The position numbers and the translations under genes were made by a program. From Methanococcoides methylutens (lineage in GTDB: Archaea > Halobacteriota > Methanosarcinia > Methanosarcinales > Methanosarcinaceae), in the NCBI RefSeq assembly GCF_000765475.1, contig NZ_JRHO01000014.1, positions 885,687-949,686 of the forward strand: 64,000 nucleotides of DNA, read 5' to 3'. The notes under the pieces are model-generated. The model ran no database searches. It was not told the origin of the DNA and worked only from the letters and a program-made list of their open reading frames with translations. This document shows positions 37,282 to 46,802 of this stretch, one piece after another. Position 1 is the stretch's first letter, and every line of letters begins with the position of its first letter.

Positions 37282-37398
37282 ATCATGTTCACGCCGTTAA
37301 TTTCGTTTTATTTAGCAATTATTAATGTGATTTAGTACATAGGAAAAAGAATAGAAAAAGGTGATCCTTAACGAGGACCACCATAGAGATAAACAGTC

Positions 37399-37701
37399 TT
37401 ATTCAGACTGTTGCTTGCCTTTGTAATATCCGAAGAAGTAACCAAGGACAATTGCGCCGATAGCAGCCTGAAGTGCAAAGAGAAGACTCTCGGTTTCTCC
37501 TCCAGGAGGTTCGAACTTTACAGAGTTGACCCATGAATCGCCTGTCCACTCTTCGTATTCGCCGTCTGTTATCTCAGCGATGACATCTTCTGCCTGACCG
37601 TCAGCACCACCAAACTCGGAGTCCGGGTTTGCTGCCATTCCATAGAAGAATGATGCTACGAACAAAATAGCTATTACTGCAAATATTGCTTCACCTTTCA
37701 T
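37399..37701 (-). CDS. cbiN: Cobalt transport protein CbiN
   Basis: The 100-residue subunit has two membrane helices (residues 6-24 and 79-94) enclosing an acidic extracellular loop (NPDSEFGGADGQAEDVIAEI), as expected for CbiN, which loads metal into CbiM. Its first four bases overlap cbiM (ATGA-like junction), so translation is coupled. A 117-base gap separates it from cbiQ. Confidence 0.88.
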   Translation of the reverse strand: MKGEAIFAVIAILFVASFFYGMAANPDSEFGGADGQAEDVIAEITDGEYEEWTGDSWVNSVKFEPPGGETESLLFALQAAIGAIVLGYFFGYYKGKQQSE

Positions 37702-38393
37702 TGGCTAGCCCCCTTGATCTTATCAAGGACTGATTCTGAAATAACATTGAGCTGTAAAAGTGCGTCGCTCTTTACCTGTATAACGTACTTGAAGATAAGA
37801 GCTGTCAGTGCACCTTCCATGATAGCCAGAGGAACCTGGGTTGTTGCGAATACCAGCATGAACGCTTTAAGTGACGCTGCAACTCCACCAACCTCTGCCG
37901 GGAAAGCTAAAGCAAGCTCAACAGAAGTTACTACATAAGTGATCCAGTCTGCAAATGTGGCAGCAAGGAAAACGACAACATAGAAGTTGATGTTAGCTTT
38001 CATACCTGCCTTGTAGATGACATATGCTGCAACCGGGCCAATGATACCCATTGATGCGACATTTGCACCGAGTGTTGTAAGACCACCGTGTGCCAGGAAA
38101 ATTGCCTGGTAAAGCAGTACTATTGTACTCAGGACCGCTGCAATTGCAGGACCGAAAAGAATAGCTGCCATTCCTGTTCCTGTTGGATGTGAAGAACTAC
38201 CCGTAACAGATGGCATTTTCAAAGATGAAAGTACAAAGACGAATGCTCCCGCTACTGCCAGTAAAGGCAATAGTTCGCGCTTTTCAGCTACAAGTTTGTT
38301 CAACCTGTAGATACCAAAGAAAATTACTGGTATAGAGAACACAAACCATAGTTGCCACCATGGTGATGGTAAAAATCCCTCGAATATATGCAT
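37698..38393 (-). CDS. cbiM: Cobalt uptake substrate-specific protein CbiM
   Basis: The 231-residue S component begins MHIFEGFLP, fitting the MHI(x)nG metal-binding N-terminus in which Met1 and His2 chelate cobalt or nickel, and has six to seven helices with a conserved SSSHPTGTGMAAILFGPAIAAVLS near residue 63. Order cbiM-cbiN-cbiQ-cbiO on one strand is the standard ECF cobalt operon. Upstream are a TATA box and a palindrome that may regulate it. Confidence 0.92.
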   Translation of the reverse strand: MHIFEGFLPSPWWQLWFVFSIPVIFFGIYRLNKLVAEKRELLPLLAVAGAFVFVLSSLKMPSVTGSSSHPTGTGMAAILFGPAIAAVLSTIVLLYQAIFLAHGGLTTLGANVASMGIIGPVAAYVIYKAGMKANINFYVVVFLAATFADWITYVVTSVELALAFPAEVGGVAASLKAFMLVFATTQVPLAIMEGALTALIFKYVIQVKSDALLQLNVISESVLDKIKGASQ

Positions 38394-38430
38394 TTTAACA
38401 CTCCATTCCTGATTTATAATGAATTATTAT

Positions 38431-38503
38431 ATCTAGCTAGATGAATTTATCTAAATCAATATAACTTGATTTGGATATTCCTACAAGGAAAACTTTATAT
38501 AAA
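38431..38503 (-). promoter_or_regulatory. TATA box and palindromic candidate operator of cbiMNQO
   Basis: TTTATATAAAG on the minus strand (38493-38503) is a strong archaeal TATA box; transcription should start near 38468. The perfect 12-base palindrome ATCTAGCTAGAT lies at 38431-38442, downstream of that start and 38 to 49 bases before the cbiM ATG. Such placement could block transcription when occupied. The binding protein is unknown; no vitamin B12 riboswitch structure is visible. Confidence 0.45.
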
Positions 38504-38611
38504 TACCTTGAGCTAAATTGTATGAGTTTTTTAGATAATACAGTTTACAAATATTACCATTATTACTACTAAAATAAGAAAAAAATCAAAAAAAGTAAGA
38601 ATTTGTAAGTA

Positions 38612-39193
38612 TTACCTTACAACTACAACACAATGAAGAACTGATTCCGCTTTTGGCGGCTCATCCACAGTTCCGCCTGCAATACGTTCCTCAGGATAAC
38701 CGAAGTTCTCGCATACATAAAGTTTTGCATCCACACCCATTTCTTTCAGCACTTCAGCAACCTCTGCAACACCAAAAGTGTCAGCAGGAAGCATGAAAAT
38801 ATCCTTCCCCAGTTCGATCTCCTGGATAAATGCCTTCTTTGCAGGTGCAGGGTCACGTCCATGTGCCGTTATTGCAGTTATGTTCGAGAGGCTGACACCC
38901 AATCGGGAACATGCGACCTGAATGGAAGAAATTCCCGGAATGATCCGATCCCCTTCAGTGGCAAACTTACCAAGTCCGGAGAACATGGGATCGCCTGTGG
39001 AAAGCACTACCGCGTCATCAGGCAGCTCGTGCAAGGCCTTGTAATTCTTGATTATCTTTGCCTCACATTCAATGTAAGGTTCAGCGATCTCAAGGGACCG
39101 CTTCGAACCATAGACCACCGATGCGTTGCGTATGGCTTCGATGGCTTCCAATGTCAACATGTTCGGCCCGACGCCGACCCCTGCGATTATCAT
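38612..39193 (-). CDS. cbiE: Cobalt-precorrin-7 (C5)-methyltransferase
   Basis: CbiE methylates C-5 of the corrin macrocycle using SAM. The 193-residue protein has the tetrapyrrole methylase fold: [21 protein letters not shown], the SAM loop [14 protein letters not shown] near residue 65, and [16 protein letters not shown]. CbiT (C15 methyltransferase and decarboxylase) is not fused, unlike CobL. Its ATG overlaps the cbiD stop by four bases, so they are cotranslated. Confidence 0.9.
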   Translation of the reverse strand: MIIAGVGVGPNMLTLEAIEAIRNASVVYGSKRSLEIAEPYIECEAKIIKNYKALHELPDDAVVLSTGDPMFSGLGKFATEGDRIIPGISSIQVACSRLGVSLSNITAITAHGRDPAPAKKAFIQEIELGKDIFMLPADTFGVAEVAEVLKEMGVDAKLYVCENFGYPEERIAGGTVDEPPKAESVLHCVVVVR

Positions 39194-40212
39194 TTCTTCT
39201 CACCGCTGTCCATAAGGACGGTGCCGTCCCTGTCCACCACAACAATGCGTGCACCTTTGCCTTTCTCAACCGTCCTGGCAAACGCACGTTTAATGTGTTC
39301 TCCTTCAGGTTCCACCTCGATCATCTCAGAGACCGTTGCAAAACCGCTGTCCTTGAGCATATCAGGATCTCCCCATTTCAGGACCAGGCCAGGCAGGCCA
39401 CAAATGGCTACCTCACCGGTGGTGGAATCCAGGAATTCGGAGATACGGCTTCCGGCAAGAACCACCGTATAGTCAGGGAACAGCATTGTAGAATAACGGA
39501 TACCTATGCGACCGGTGGTAAGAACGACCTTTGAAGCTTCACGTACAAGATCACTCTTCATTTCACCAAGGTGATCGTTCCAGGGCTCAACAAAACCTGT
39601 GGTCCCGAGAATTGAGATGCCACCCTCGACACCTATACGGCTGTTCAGGGTCTGCTTTGCGATCTCAGCACCTCTCGGAAGGGATAGCTCCACTTCAACA
39701 CCTTTGATACCGATCTCTTCCACAGCCTCTGCAACTGCATCTTTTATCTGCTGCATTGGTTTCGGGTTGATGGCAGGATAGCCTTTTTTGGACTGCAGGC
39801 CGCCTCTTGTGACGATCCCTATGCCCTCGCCGGCAGTTATATTGATCTTGTCAGATTCAACCGCCCTTGCCTCGAACTCAAGGCCACGGGTGATATCAGA
39901 CTCATGGTCGTTTTTCAGTTTAACAGCAACAGCATGGCCATCTTTTGCCTTGACATCCATGACAGCACGAAGTCCTACAGGTGTGGGAACTGAGACCTTG
40001 TCCACATCCTTCCTGAGTGACAGAACAGCTGCTTTGGCCGCAACGGTAGCAGTGGTTCCTGTGGTATAGCCCCTCTGGAGCACTGAACCATCACTAAGCA
40101 CCACCAGCATCCCGCTCTTTATACCCTCTTCAAGCTCAGCGCGGGGCATTGTTGATTTATTGATCCACTCTTCCGGGATCTTTGATTTGTTAACAGGATC
40201 GATAATTGACAT
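39190..40212 (-). CDS. cbiD: Cobalt-precorrin-5B (C1)-methyltransferase
   Basis: CbiD methylates C-1 in the anaerobic (early cobalt) corrin pathway. The 340 residues begin with [18 protein letters not shown], the family's threonine-rich region, followed by conserved [24 protein letters not shown] and [29 protein letters not shown]. The length fits. It is followed directly by cbiE and supplies methylcorrinoid synthesis for methanogenesis. The cbiM operon lies further downstream on the same strand. Confidence 0.92.
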   Translation of the reverse strand: MSIIDPVNKSKIPEEWINKSTMPRAELEEGIKSGMLVVLSDGSVLQRGYTTGTTATVAAKAAVLSLRKDVDKVSVPTPVGLRAVMDVKAKDGHAVAVKLKNDHESDITRGLEFEARAVESDKINITAGEGIGIVTRGGLQSKKGYPAINPKPMQQIKDAVAEAVEEIGIKGVEVELSLPRGAEIAKQTLNSRIGVEGGISILGTTGFVEPWNDHLGEMKSDLVREASKVVLTTGRIGIRYSTMLFPDYTVVLAGSRISEFLDSTTGEVAICGLPGLVLKWGDPDMLKDSGFATVSEMIEVEPEGEHIKRAFARTVEKGKGARIVVVDRDGTVLMDSGEKK

Positions 40213-40265
40213 TGTCAGTTATTCAATATCTTATAGTTATAAAAGTTACCGACAAACCAGCAAAC

Positions 40266-42149
40266 TTATCCTGTCCTTTTGAACAGTTTATCAAGTTCTG
40301 CCCGGCTAAAAGATATCATGGTCGGTCGACCATGCGGACATGTGTATGGATTATCTGCCATATCCAACTGCTTCAGAAGGCTCTCCATTTGCCCCATACT
40401 GCAACCAGCCCCCGCTTTTATAGCTGCACGGCATGCCATGGTCTTGCAGAGGTTATCGAACATCCCGGTATCATTCTTCACCCTGCCTGTGGAAAGCAGG
40501 TCTATTATAATATCATGGATCAGCTCAGCACTCTCCATCTTTCCAAGAAGAGCCGGAACAGTGGTGACCACATAGCTGTTCGGACCAAATTCCGATATTG
40601 CAAAGCCCATTTCCTCGAGATACGGTATGTACTCCTCAAGCAGAACCTTTTCCTTTGATGTGAGGTCAAGCGTTACCGGTGTTATAAGCTCCTGCCAGCC
40701 GGAACTGCTGATGTTGCATATCTGCTCGTACATCACCCTCTCATGCGCAGCATGCTGGTCAACTATGACAAGACCATCTTCCAGCTCCACTATAATATAT
40801 AGCTCGTTGACCTGACCTACTATTCTTGCCTTATCAAGACCTGTAGGTGCTCTTTCAGGTTTCTTTGGGGTCTTTGAAAGCACCCTTTCAGAATGCTTCA
40901 GGCGCTTTTCCGTATCCCTGGCAGTGAAATGATAGGTTTCTTCCTCTTCCTTTATCAACGGAGAGATCTTTTTCTCAGGAACAGGAACCTCCAGTTCAAA
41001 CTTCTCTTGAGGAATTTGAACTTCAGCCTCAGCTTTAGATATATCTTCCAGTTTTTCTTCCGGTATCTCTCTGGCCTTTTCCACAAAAACGGCCTGTACC
41101 GGCTTTTTCTCCGGCAAACTGATTTCAGGCACCAGCTGCTCGACCTTCAATGCATTTTCCACAGCAAGAGTGACTGCATCGCAGACCTCACGCTCATGGC
41201 TCATCCTCACATATCTTTTGGCAGGATGGACATTGACATCCACCTCACTGAGGTCGAGTTCAAGATCAAGGACAGATGCCGGGAAACGGCCCTTTGGCAT
41301 AAGATTGTAATAACCAAGCCTCACCGCATTGCTGATGCTCTTTGAGGATATGCCCCTGCCGTTTATGAAAAAGTATTGCAGGTCTGTCCCGCTGCGGCTG
41401 AGTTCAGGTTTTGAGATGTAACCGGATATTTTCACTATATCCGACTTGAATTCAACAGGAATCAGCTTCTTTGCAGATTCACTTCCAAGCAAGTAGACGA
41501 TGCTGTCAAAAATGTCACCCGATGTAGGGGAGCGTACCAGCACCTTGCCGTCGCTTATGAGAGTGAATGAGATCTCAGGATGACCAAAGGCATGCCTTGT
41601 GACAACATCAGTGATGTGTGCAAGCTCGGTACGCATGCTTTTCAGGTACTTCTTCCTGGCCGGTGTATTATAAAACAATGATTCCACAGCTATCGTGGTC
41701 CCGGGTGCTGCACCAACCTCCAACACGTTCTCTATTGAGCCACCACTAACAACCACCTTTGTTCCGGAAATACTGTCCTTTTGCCGGGTTGTCAGGTAAA
41801 CCTTTGCGACCGCTGCAATGGAAGAGAGAGCCTCGCCCCTGAAACCCAGAGTGAGCACCTTTTCGAGATCATCGATATGCAAGATCTTGCTGGTGGCATG
41901 CTTCGTGAACGCAAGGGTGGAGTCCTCCCGGGACATGCCTTTCCCGTTATCGGTAACCATGATGAGGTCCGTTCCAGCCCCCTTCACTTCCACTCGAATT
42001 TCAGTAGCACCCGCGTCAATGGAATTGTCCAGAAGCTCTTTCACAACCGATGCCGGTCGCTCTACGACCTCGCCTGCAGCTATCTTGTTGATGGTAGCCT
42101 CATCCAGCACATGGATCCTACTGCTTGATTGTGAGCCCTCTTCTGTCAT
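40266..42149 (-). CDS. mutL: DNA mismatch repair protein MutL
   Basis: The 627-residue protein has the GHKL ATPase end: AGEVVERPASVVKELLDNSIDAGA near residue 23, DNGKGM near 65 and GFRGEALSSI, and a C-terminal half with the metal-binding endonuclease motif VDQHAAHERVMYE near residue 462, which marks nicking MutL, together with CPHGRPT near the end. The acidic linker at 330-400 is variable. It begins immediately after the mutS stop. MutL is rare in archaea outside Methanosarcinales and haloarchaea, where it was probably acquired from bacteria. Confidence 0.95.
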   Translation of the reverse strand: MTEEGSQSSSRIHVLDEATINKIAAGEVVERPASVVKELLDNSIDAGATEIRVEVKGAGTDLIMVTDNGKGMSREDSTLAFTKHATSKILHIDDLEKVLTLGFRGEALSSIAAVAKVYLTTRQKDSISGTKVVVSGGSIENVLEVGAAPGTTIAVESLFYNTPARKKYLKSMRTELAHITDVVTRHAFGHPEISFTLISDGKVLVRSPTSGDIFDSIVYLLGSESAKKLIPVEFKSDIVKISGYISKPELSRSGTDLQYFFINGRGISSKSISNAVRLGYYNLMPKGRFPASVLDLELDLSEVDVNVHPAKRYVRMSHEREVCDAVTLAVENALKVEQLVPEISLPEKKPVQAVFVEKAREIPEEKLEDISKAEAEVQIPQEKFELEVPVPEKKISPLIKEEEETYHFTARDTEKRLKHSERVLSKTPKKPERAPTGLDKARIVGQVNELYIIVELEDGLVIVDQHAAHERVMYEQICNISSSGWQELITPVTLDLTSKEKVLLEEYIPYLEEMGFAISEFGPNSYVVTTVPALLGKMESAELIHDIIIDLLSTGRVKNDTGMFDNLCKTMACRAAIKAGAGCSMGQMESLLKQLDMADNPYTCPHGRPTMISFSRAELDKLFKRTG

Positions 42150-44810
42150 TTATTCCTCCGCGTTCTTTCCCGCTCGCTTCTGAAGTTCACAGAGCTTGTT
42201 CAAAGCATCCATGGGTGTCATATTGTTGACATCAAGCTCTTTAATTTCCTCGACCATAGGATCCTTTTCAACAGGTGTTGATCCTTCAGGATCGAAAAGC
42301 ATGAGCTGTGTATATTGTGCCGACCTTCTTTTTTTGCCACCCTTTGAGCTGCTCTCCTTGCTGATGGAACTTTCATCCTCAATATCCTGCAGTATTTCCC
42401 TTGCCCTCTGGGTAACCTTGTGAGGTACACCTGCAAGCCGGGCGACATGTATTCCGTAGCTCTTGTCCGTGGCCCCGGGTACGATCTTGCGCAGGAACAC
42501 GAGGTCATCGCCATCTTCTTTCACTGCAATATGATAATTCTTCACCCTTTTCAGGTCGGACGAGATGTTGGTAAGCTGGTGGTAATGCGTGGCAAAAAGT
42601 GAGCGTACACCGACTCGCCCTTTGTTGTGAATATACTCAACCACGGCCTTCGCTATGCTGTAGCCGTCATAGGTACTGGTTCCTCTTCCGATCTCATCAA
42701 GAAGTACAAGGCTTTTCGGGGTGGCGTTGTTCAGGATATTGGCAAGCTCCACCATCTCCACCATGAAAGTACTCTGCCCACTCGCAAGGTCATCAAAAGC
42801 CCCGACCCTTGTGAACACCCTGTCCACGATACCAATGGAAGCATGGGAGGCAGGTACGAATGAACCTGCCTGTGCCATTATAACTATAAGTGAGACCTGA
42901 CGCATGAAAGTGGATTTTCCTGCCATGTTTGGTCCTGTTATCAGCAGGAACTGGTTTTCCACACAGTCCATTTCCGCATCATTGGGAACGAATCCACCGG
43001 GCACCGATCTCTCTACCACAGGATGCCTGCCCTCGCGTATCAGTAACTTACAATCAGAACTGATGTTAGGCCTGACGAAATTATTGTTCACCGAGACCTC
43101 TGCAAGGCTTGCAACACAATCCAGCTGCCCTATCAGGCCTGCGATGGTCTGCAACTGTGATGAATAGGAGGCAACATTGGAAGTTATATCTGAGAATATC
43201 TCGTACTCCAGCGCCGTGATCTTCTCATCCGCAGAGAGGATGACATTCTCCCATTCCTTGAGTTCCGGGGTGTAGAATCTTTCCGCATTCCTCATGGTCT
43301 GCTTGCGTATGTAATCATCAGGGACCTGCGAGATGTTCGCTTTTGTGACCTCGATGTAATATCCGAATACCTTGTTGTAACCAACCTTGAGCGACTTGAT
43401 ACCGGTTCTGTCACGCTCTTTCTGCTGGAATGAGGCTATCCATGACTTACCACCTTTGGACATTTCCTTGAGCTCATCCAGAGCCTCGTCATAGCCCGCT
43501 TTGATCATTCCTCCTTCCCTGACACTTACCGGTGGCTCCTCCACTATGGAACTGTCTATCAGCTCCACGAGGCTGTCAAGCTGGGCAAATCCCAGAAGGC
43601 CACCCCTGATGCTTTGAAGCATCTCGCAGAGGTCATCTTCCCCAAGGCTTTCCACTAGCAAAGGCACTGACTCAAGGGACCGTTTTAGTGCAATAAGGTC
43701 ACGTGCATTGGAATTACCATACATGATCCTTCCAATAAGGCGCTCAATATCCTTTACAAAGGTAAGATGGGACCTGATATCGAACCGGATCATGGTACCG
43801 TTTGCCAGCGCCTCCACTGCATCGAGACGGTAGTTGATGGCATCCACATCGATAAGCGGCTTTAAGAGCCATTTCTGAAGCAGCCTGCCTCCCATTGGTG
43901 TTTTGGTATCATCCAGCACTTTCAGTATGGAAGTATCGCTTCCTTCCCCGCGCACGTTCTTCACGATCTCAAGATTACGCAAAGTGATGGAGTCCAGAAC
44001 CATGAACTCAGAATCTGAATACGTCTTCAGCTCACTAACATGCCCGAGTTCCCTCATCTGTGTGATCAATGCATACTCAAGGGCAGCCCCTGCAGAGGAT
44101 ATTGCGTAGGGCAGGCCATCACAGCCCATACCCTCAAGGGTTGAGACCTTGAAGTGCTCCTTAAGCTTCTTCTCAGAGGTCCCGATATCAAATGCCTCTT
44201 CCTCGAACTCATGAACCACGATCTTGAGCTCGCTGAGCCTGTCAGCGATATGTTTGTCAGAATACATTTCTGGAGGGAGGATACATTCCGATGGCCTCAT
44301 CCTTGCGGCCTCGCTGGCTATCCTGTCATACGGAGGTGCATCAGCAAACTGGGTTGTCAGGAACTCTCCTGTGGATACATCAAGAAATGAGACCCCATAG
44401 TTCCCTTCCCCGCCTGAGACAGACATGAGATAATTATTGGATGAATCCGTGAACATTGAACTGTCAATGGCAGTGCCCGGTGTTACAACTCTGACGACAC
44501 CACGCTTGACAACACCCTTTGCCTTCTTCGGATCCTCAAGCTGCTCACAGATAGCTACCTTGTAGCCCTTTTTTATCAGACGCGGGAGATAGTTATCGAT
44601 AGCATGATAGGGAATACCTGCAAGAGGCATCCTTTCACCATCCTTGTCCTTGCCCCGCGTGGTAAGCGTTATTTCAAGTTCCTGCGCAATTGTCTTTGCA
44701 TCTTCCCCGAAGGACTCATAGAAATCCCCCATCCTGAAGAAGATCAGTGCATCGCTATGTTGCTGCTTGGCCTCATAGTACTGTTTCATTGCAGGTGTTA
44801 ATTTATTCAT
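42150..44810 (-). CDS. mutS: DNA mismatch repair protein MutS
   Basis: The 886-residue ATPase recognises mispairs with MGDFYESF near residue 28 (the phenylalanine that wedges into mismatches), and has core connector and clamp domains, Walker A GPNMAGKST, and a signature dimer motif LVLLDEIGRGTSTYDG. ATG 44810 is chosen because GGAG precedes it; the longer frame starts at 44873. It lies directly upstream of mutL, ATG and TAA adjacent, in an operon. The bacterial MutS1 type suggests transfer from bacteria to ancestors of the Methanosarcinales. Confidence 0.95.
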   Translation of the reverse strand: MNKLTPAMKQYYEAKQQHSDALIFFRMGDFYESFGEDAKTIAQELEITLTTRGKDKDGERMPLAGIPYHAIDNYLPRLIKKGYKVAICEQLEDPKKAKGVVKRGVVRVVTPGTAIDSSMFTDSSNNYLMSVSGGEGNYGVSFLDVSTGEFLTTQFADAPPYDRIASEAARMRPSECILPPEMYSDKHIADRLSELKIVVHEFEEEAFDIGTSEKKLKEHFKVSTLEGMGCDGLPYAISSAGAALEYALITQMRELGHVSELKTYSDSEFMVLDSITLRNLEIVKNVRGEGSDTSILKVLDDTKTPMGGRLLQKWLLKPLIDVDAINYRLDAVEALANGTMIRFDIRSHLTFVKDIERLIGRIMYGNSNARDLIALKRSLESVPLLVESLGEDDLCEMLQSIRGGLLGFAQLDSLVELIDSSIVEEPPVSVREGGMIKAGYDEALDELKEMSKGGKSWIASFQQKERDRTGIKSLKVGYNKVFGYYIEVTKANISQVPDDYIRKQTMRNAERFYTPELKEWENVILSADEKITALEYEIFSDITSNVASYSSQLQTIAGLIGQLDCVASLAEVSVNNNFVRPNISSDCKLLIREGRHPVVERSVPGGFVPNDAEMDCVENQFLLITGPNMAGKSTFMRQVSLIVIMAQAGSFVPASHASIGIVDRVFTRVGAFDDLASGQSTFMVEMVELANILNNATPKSLVLLDEIGRGTSTYDGYSIAKAVVEYIHNKGRVGVRSLFATHYHQLTNISSDLKRVKNYHIAVKEDGDDLVFLRKIVPGATDKSYGIHVARLAGVPHKVTQRAREILQDIEDESSISKESSSKGGKKRRSAQYTQLMLFDPEGSTPVEKDPMVEEIKELDVNNMTPMDALNKLCELQKRAGKNAEE

Positions 44811-44873
44811 TCTTGCTCCACGCTGAATTGGTCTGGTGAATTTATCAGTTTGTTGGTATTTTTGTTTTTGCAT

Positions 44874-45320
44874 TGCAGATGTATCCCCGAGCCACTTCGA
44901 CCTGCGAAAAATGTCTGCAATCTAGCCCCCGATGTACATCAATTCCTGCACATAAGGATCATTTTAAAGATAGGTATCAATGCATTCTTCGAAAACGGAA
45001 ATAATCTTTTCTATAAACGAGTCAATTTTATCGTTATCAGAATGGCCAAAATTAATCAAAAAATTGCTCACCTGTTATCTGGAGCTGGAAGCTTGAAATG
45101 AGATATGGAGGCGTTTTAGCCACATATAGATATCAAATGACATAATTTCACTATGAAGCTAAAATTAGCGAAGTACTGAAGTAGGATGTTATTTTGGTTT
45201 CCTGATTTCTGCCACAATTTTACTGTAAAAATAGGATGTTCTTGTGTTTTCAACTGTTCTCTTTCAGTTGGATGATGTGGACAGAATATATTTATAATGT
45301 GATATCGCTAGGAATATAAT
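44874..45320. other. Gene-poor stretch upstream of mutS
   Basis: No gene is visible in this AT-rich region. It holds the mutS promoter side and, near 45095-45300, AT-rich sequence before a structured element. Short open frames do not have family features or ribosome binding sites. Confidence 0.4.
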
Positions 45321-45405
45321 GCGACATCTTAAAGATGTTAGCGGGGTTCAGCCAGTCTTGACGGAATAACTGAATCTCCGTGCCCGAAAGGCAGGGTTAG
45401 TCTTG
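45321..45405 (+). ncRNA. Structured element resembling an IS605/TnpB right-end RNA
   Basis: The sequence contains a hairpin ACATCTT/AAGATGT at 45324-45338, a stem TTCAG (45346-45351)/CTGAA (45370-45374) and a loop stem TGCC-CGAA-AGGCA near 45381-45393, flanked by AATCTCCGTGCCCGAAAGG. As I recall, the motif 'ACTGAATCTCCGTGCCCGAAAGGGC...' is common at the 3' ends of archaeal TnpB-bearing IS605 elements, where it encodes the guide-type omegaRNA. No tnpB is present nearby, so this would be a solo remnant. The motif here has one G fewer in the final stem. Confidence 0.4.
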
Positions 45406-45468
45406 TTGTTTGTACTATATAAGCGTAGCTTTGCCTTTGGAGCAAAAATAAACAAATGAGGTAAAGAC

Positions 45469-46035
45469 ATGAAGAACAAAACAAAAGCTAAGAAACTTAT
45501 ATTTGGAAGTATTTTTATATGTTTGGTGGTGTTAATTAGCATATCACCAGTTTCTGCATACACTTTGAATAACTTATGGTGGCAATATGAGAACGCTGCA
45601 TTTACAACAGATTCTTCAGTTCCAAGTTCGTGGTCATATTCTATAACACAAAGTCTAAGTGAGTGGAATGATGCTGATTCTGATTTTTACTTCTACCAGT
45701 TAGGTGGACAGAATAACAAATTCTTATATGATTCCCTTGGATCAACAACGACTACTTTAGCAACAACAAAGAAGTGGAAATACACCGACACTTCCTACTT
45801 ATCGAGATGTGAAATAACCTTTAATAGTGATAAGAGTTGGTCGACTACGGGAGAATCAACCAAATTTGATGTACAGAGCGCGGCTACTCATGAATTGGGA
45901 CACTGTCTGAGTCTGGGCCATTCGGGTGTTACTGATGCTACGATGTACGACACCATGGCAAAAGGTGAGACTAAGAAAAGAACTCTTCACGCAGACGATG
46001 AATGTGGAATAATAGCTATTTATGGAAACGCATGA
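45469..46035 (+). CDS. Secreted matrixin-like zinc metalloprotease
   Basis: The 188-residue protein has a signal peptide (LIFGSIFICLVVLISISPVSA, cleavage near residue 32) and the metzincin zinc site HELGHCLSLGH at residues 141-151, whose three histidines bind zinc and whose glutamate is catalytic. The following DATMYDTMAKGE supplies the methionine turn. It is a small secreted endopeptidase of the M10-like group. TATA-like CTATATAAG near 45415 and GAGGT near 45459 support expression. Its neighbour 10 bases on is a membrane-anchored partner. Confidence 0.85.
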   Translation: MKNKTKAKKLIFGSIFICLVVLISISPVSAYTLNNLWWQYENAAFTTDSSVPSSWSYSITQSLSEWNDADSDFYFYQLGGQNNKFLYDSLGSTTTTLATTKKWKYTDTSYLSRCEITFNSDKSWSTTGESTKFDVQSAATHELGHCLSLGHSGVTDATMYDTMAKGETKKRTLHADDECGIIAIYGNA

Positions 46036-46045
46036 GGGGATTATA

Positions 46046-46657
46046 ATGAACAATAAAAATACAGGAAGATATGTAATAATTGTAATTGGAATATTTTCCT
46101 TGGTGGTTATCGGCGCTTTGTTATTAGATAATACTTCTCAAACTGAATTGCCAAACAATGATGGGGCTGTAACTATTGAGTCTAGTGGATTACAAGAAGA
46201 AATAAGTTATGAAGAAATGGCAGAGAGATCGAATCTCATTATCATAGGTACAGTCAAAGAGATAGAGCCAAGTAAATGGAATACTCCCGATGGCAAAAGA
46301 CCAGGTGAATTGATAGAAGATTTCAAATCCAGTGATGAGATTTATACAGATGTAATTGTAACAGTAGATGACACTCTCAAAAATTCACATAATTCAAAAG
46401 AAATTGTTGTAAGATTACGTGGTGGAACTGTTGGCGAGGATACTATGATTATAGAGGATATACCTTCCTTCAAATCCGGTGAAAAAGTATTACTCTATTT
46501 GATCGAAGATACTTATCCACACACCAAAGCCATTGGTCCTGAACACTATGTGGTCATAGGATATGGTAAATTTACACTGACCGATGATGGTAAAGCCATT
46601 GGAGTACGTAAGTCTGTGGATTTGGAGGAACTGTTGAGCACAATTAATGTCACTTAA
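46046..46657 (+). CDS. Membrane-anchored protein paired with the protease
   Basis: The 203-residue protein has one N-terminal membrane anchor (IIVIGIFSLVVIGALLL) and a soluble domain beginning EISYEEMAERSNLIIIGTVKEIEPSKW, with beta strands IVVRLRGGTVGEDTM and GEKVLLYLIEDT. I do not recognise the family. ATG 46046 follows GAGGGG; it begins 10 bases after the protease stop. It may be an inhibitor, chaperone or substrate of the protease, which is inference from linkage. Confidence 0.6.
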   Translation: MNNKNTGRYVIIVIGIFSLVVIGALLLDNTSQTELPNNDGAVTIESSGLQEEISYEEMAERSNLIIIGTVKEIEPSKWNTPDGKRPGELIEDFKSSDEIYTDVIVTVDDTLKNSHNSKEIVVRLRGGTVGEDTMIIEDIPSFKSGEKVLLYLIEDTYPHTKAIGPEHYVVIGYGKFTLTDDGKAIGVRKSVDLEELLSTINVT

Positions 46658-46667
46658 CTAAATTTGG

Positions 46668-46695
46668 GGTGACATTGCTCACCTTTGTTTCTTTT
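46668..46695 (+). terminator. Hairpin terminator of the protease pair
   Basis: GGTGA at 46668-46672 pairs with TCACC at 46679-46683 and is followed by a T-rich tail (TTTGTTTCTTTTTTT). It lies 11 bases after the stop codon. Confidence 0.6.
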
Positions 46696-46741
46696 TTTGA
46701 AATAGTGGTATGCAAAGTAGCTCAAGGTTCCATAAAATACA

Positions 46742-46802
46742 GGTATTGATGATCAGGGCAGTACATATCAATCTCAAGCTTGATTCGCTGGATAAAATTA
46801 TA
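46742..46802. repeat. Diverged repeat copy A beside transposase remnant
   Basis: This short segment and the one at 47288-47356 are alike when read on the minus strand: NFIQRIKLEIDMYC here compares with DLIQKMKIELGVYY there, and nucleotide identity is visible at AGTACA, CTGGAT and ATTATAGTAACAC versus ATCACAACATCAC. They flank the transposase fragment in the same orientation and are probably coding remnants of the same family of elements. Confidence 0.35.

Noticed and set aside
38394-38611. Vitamin B12 riboswitch upstream of cbiM
   Set aside because: No B12-box sequence or matching folding pattern was seen; only a TATA box and palindrome are visible.
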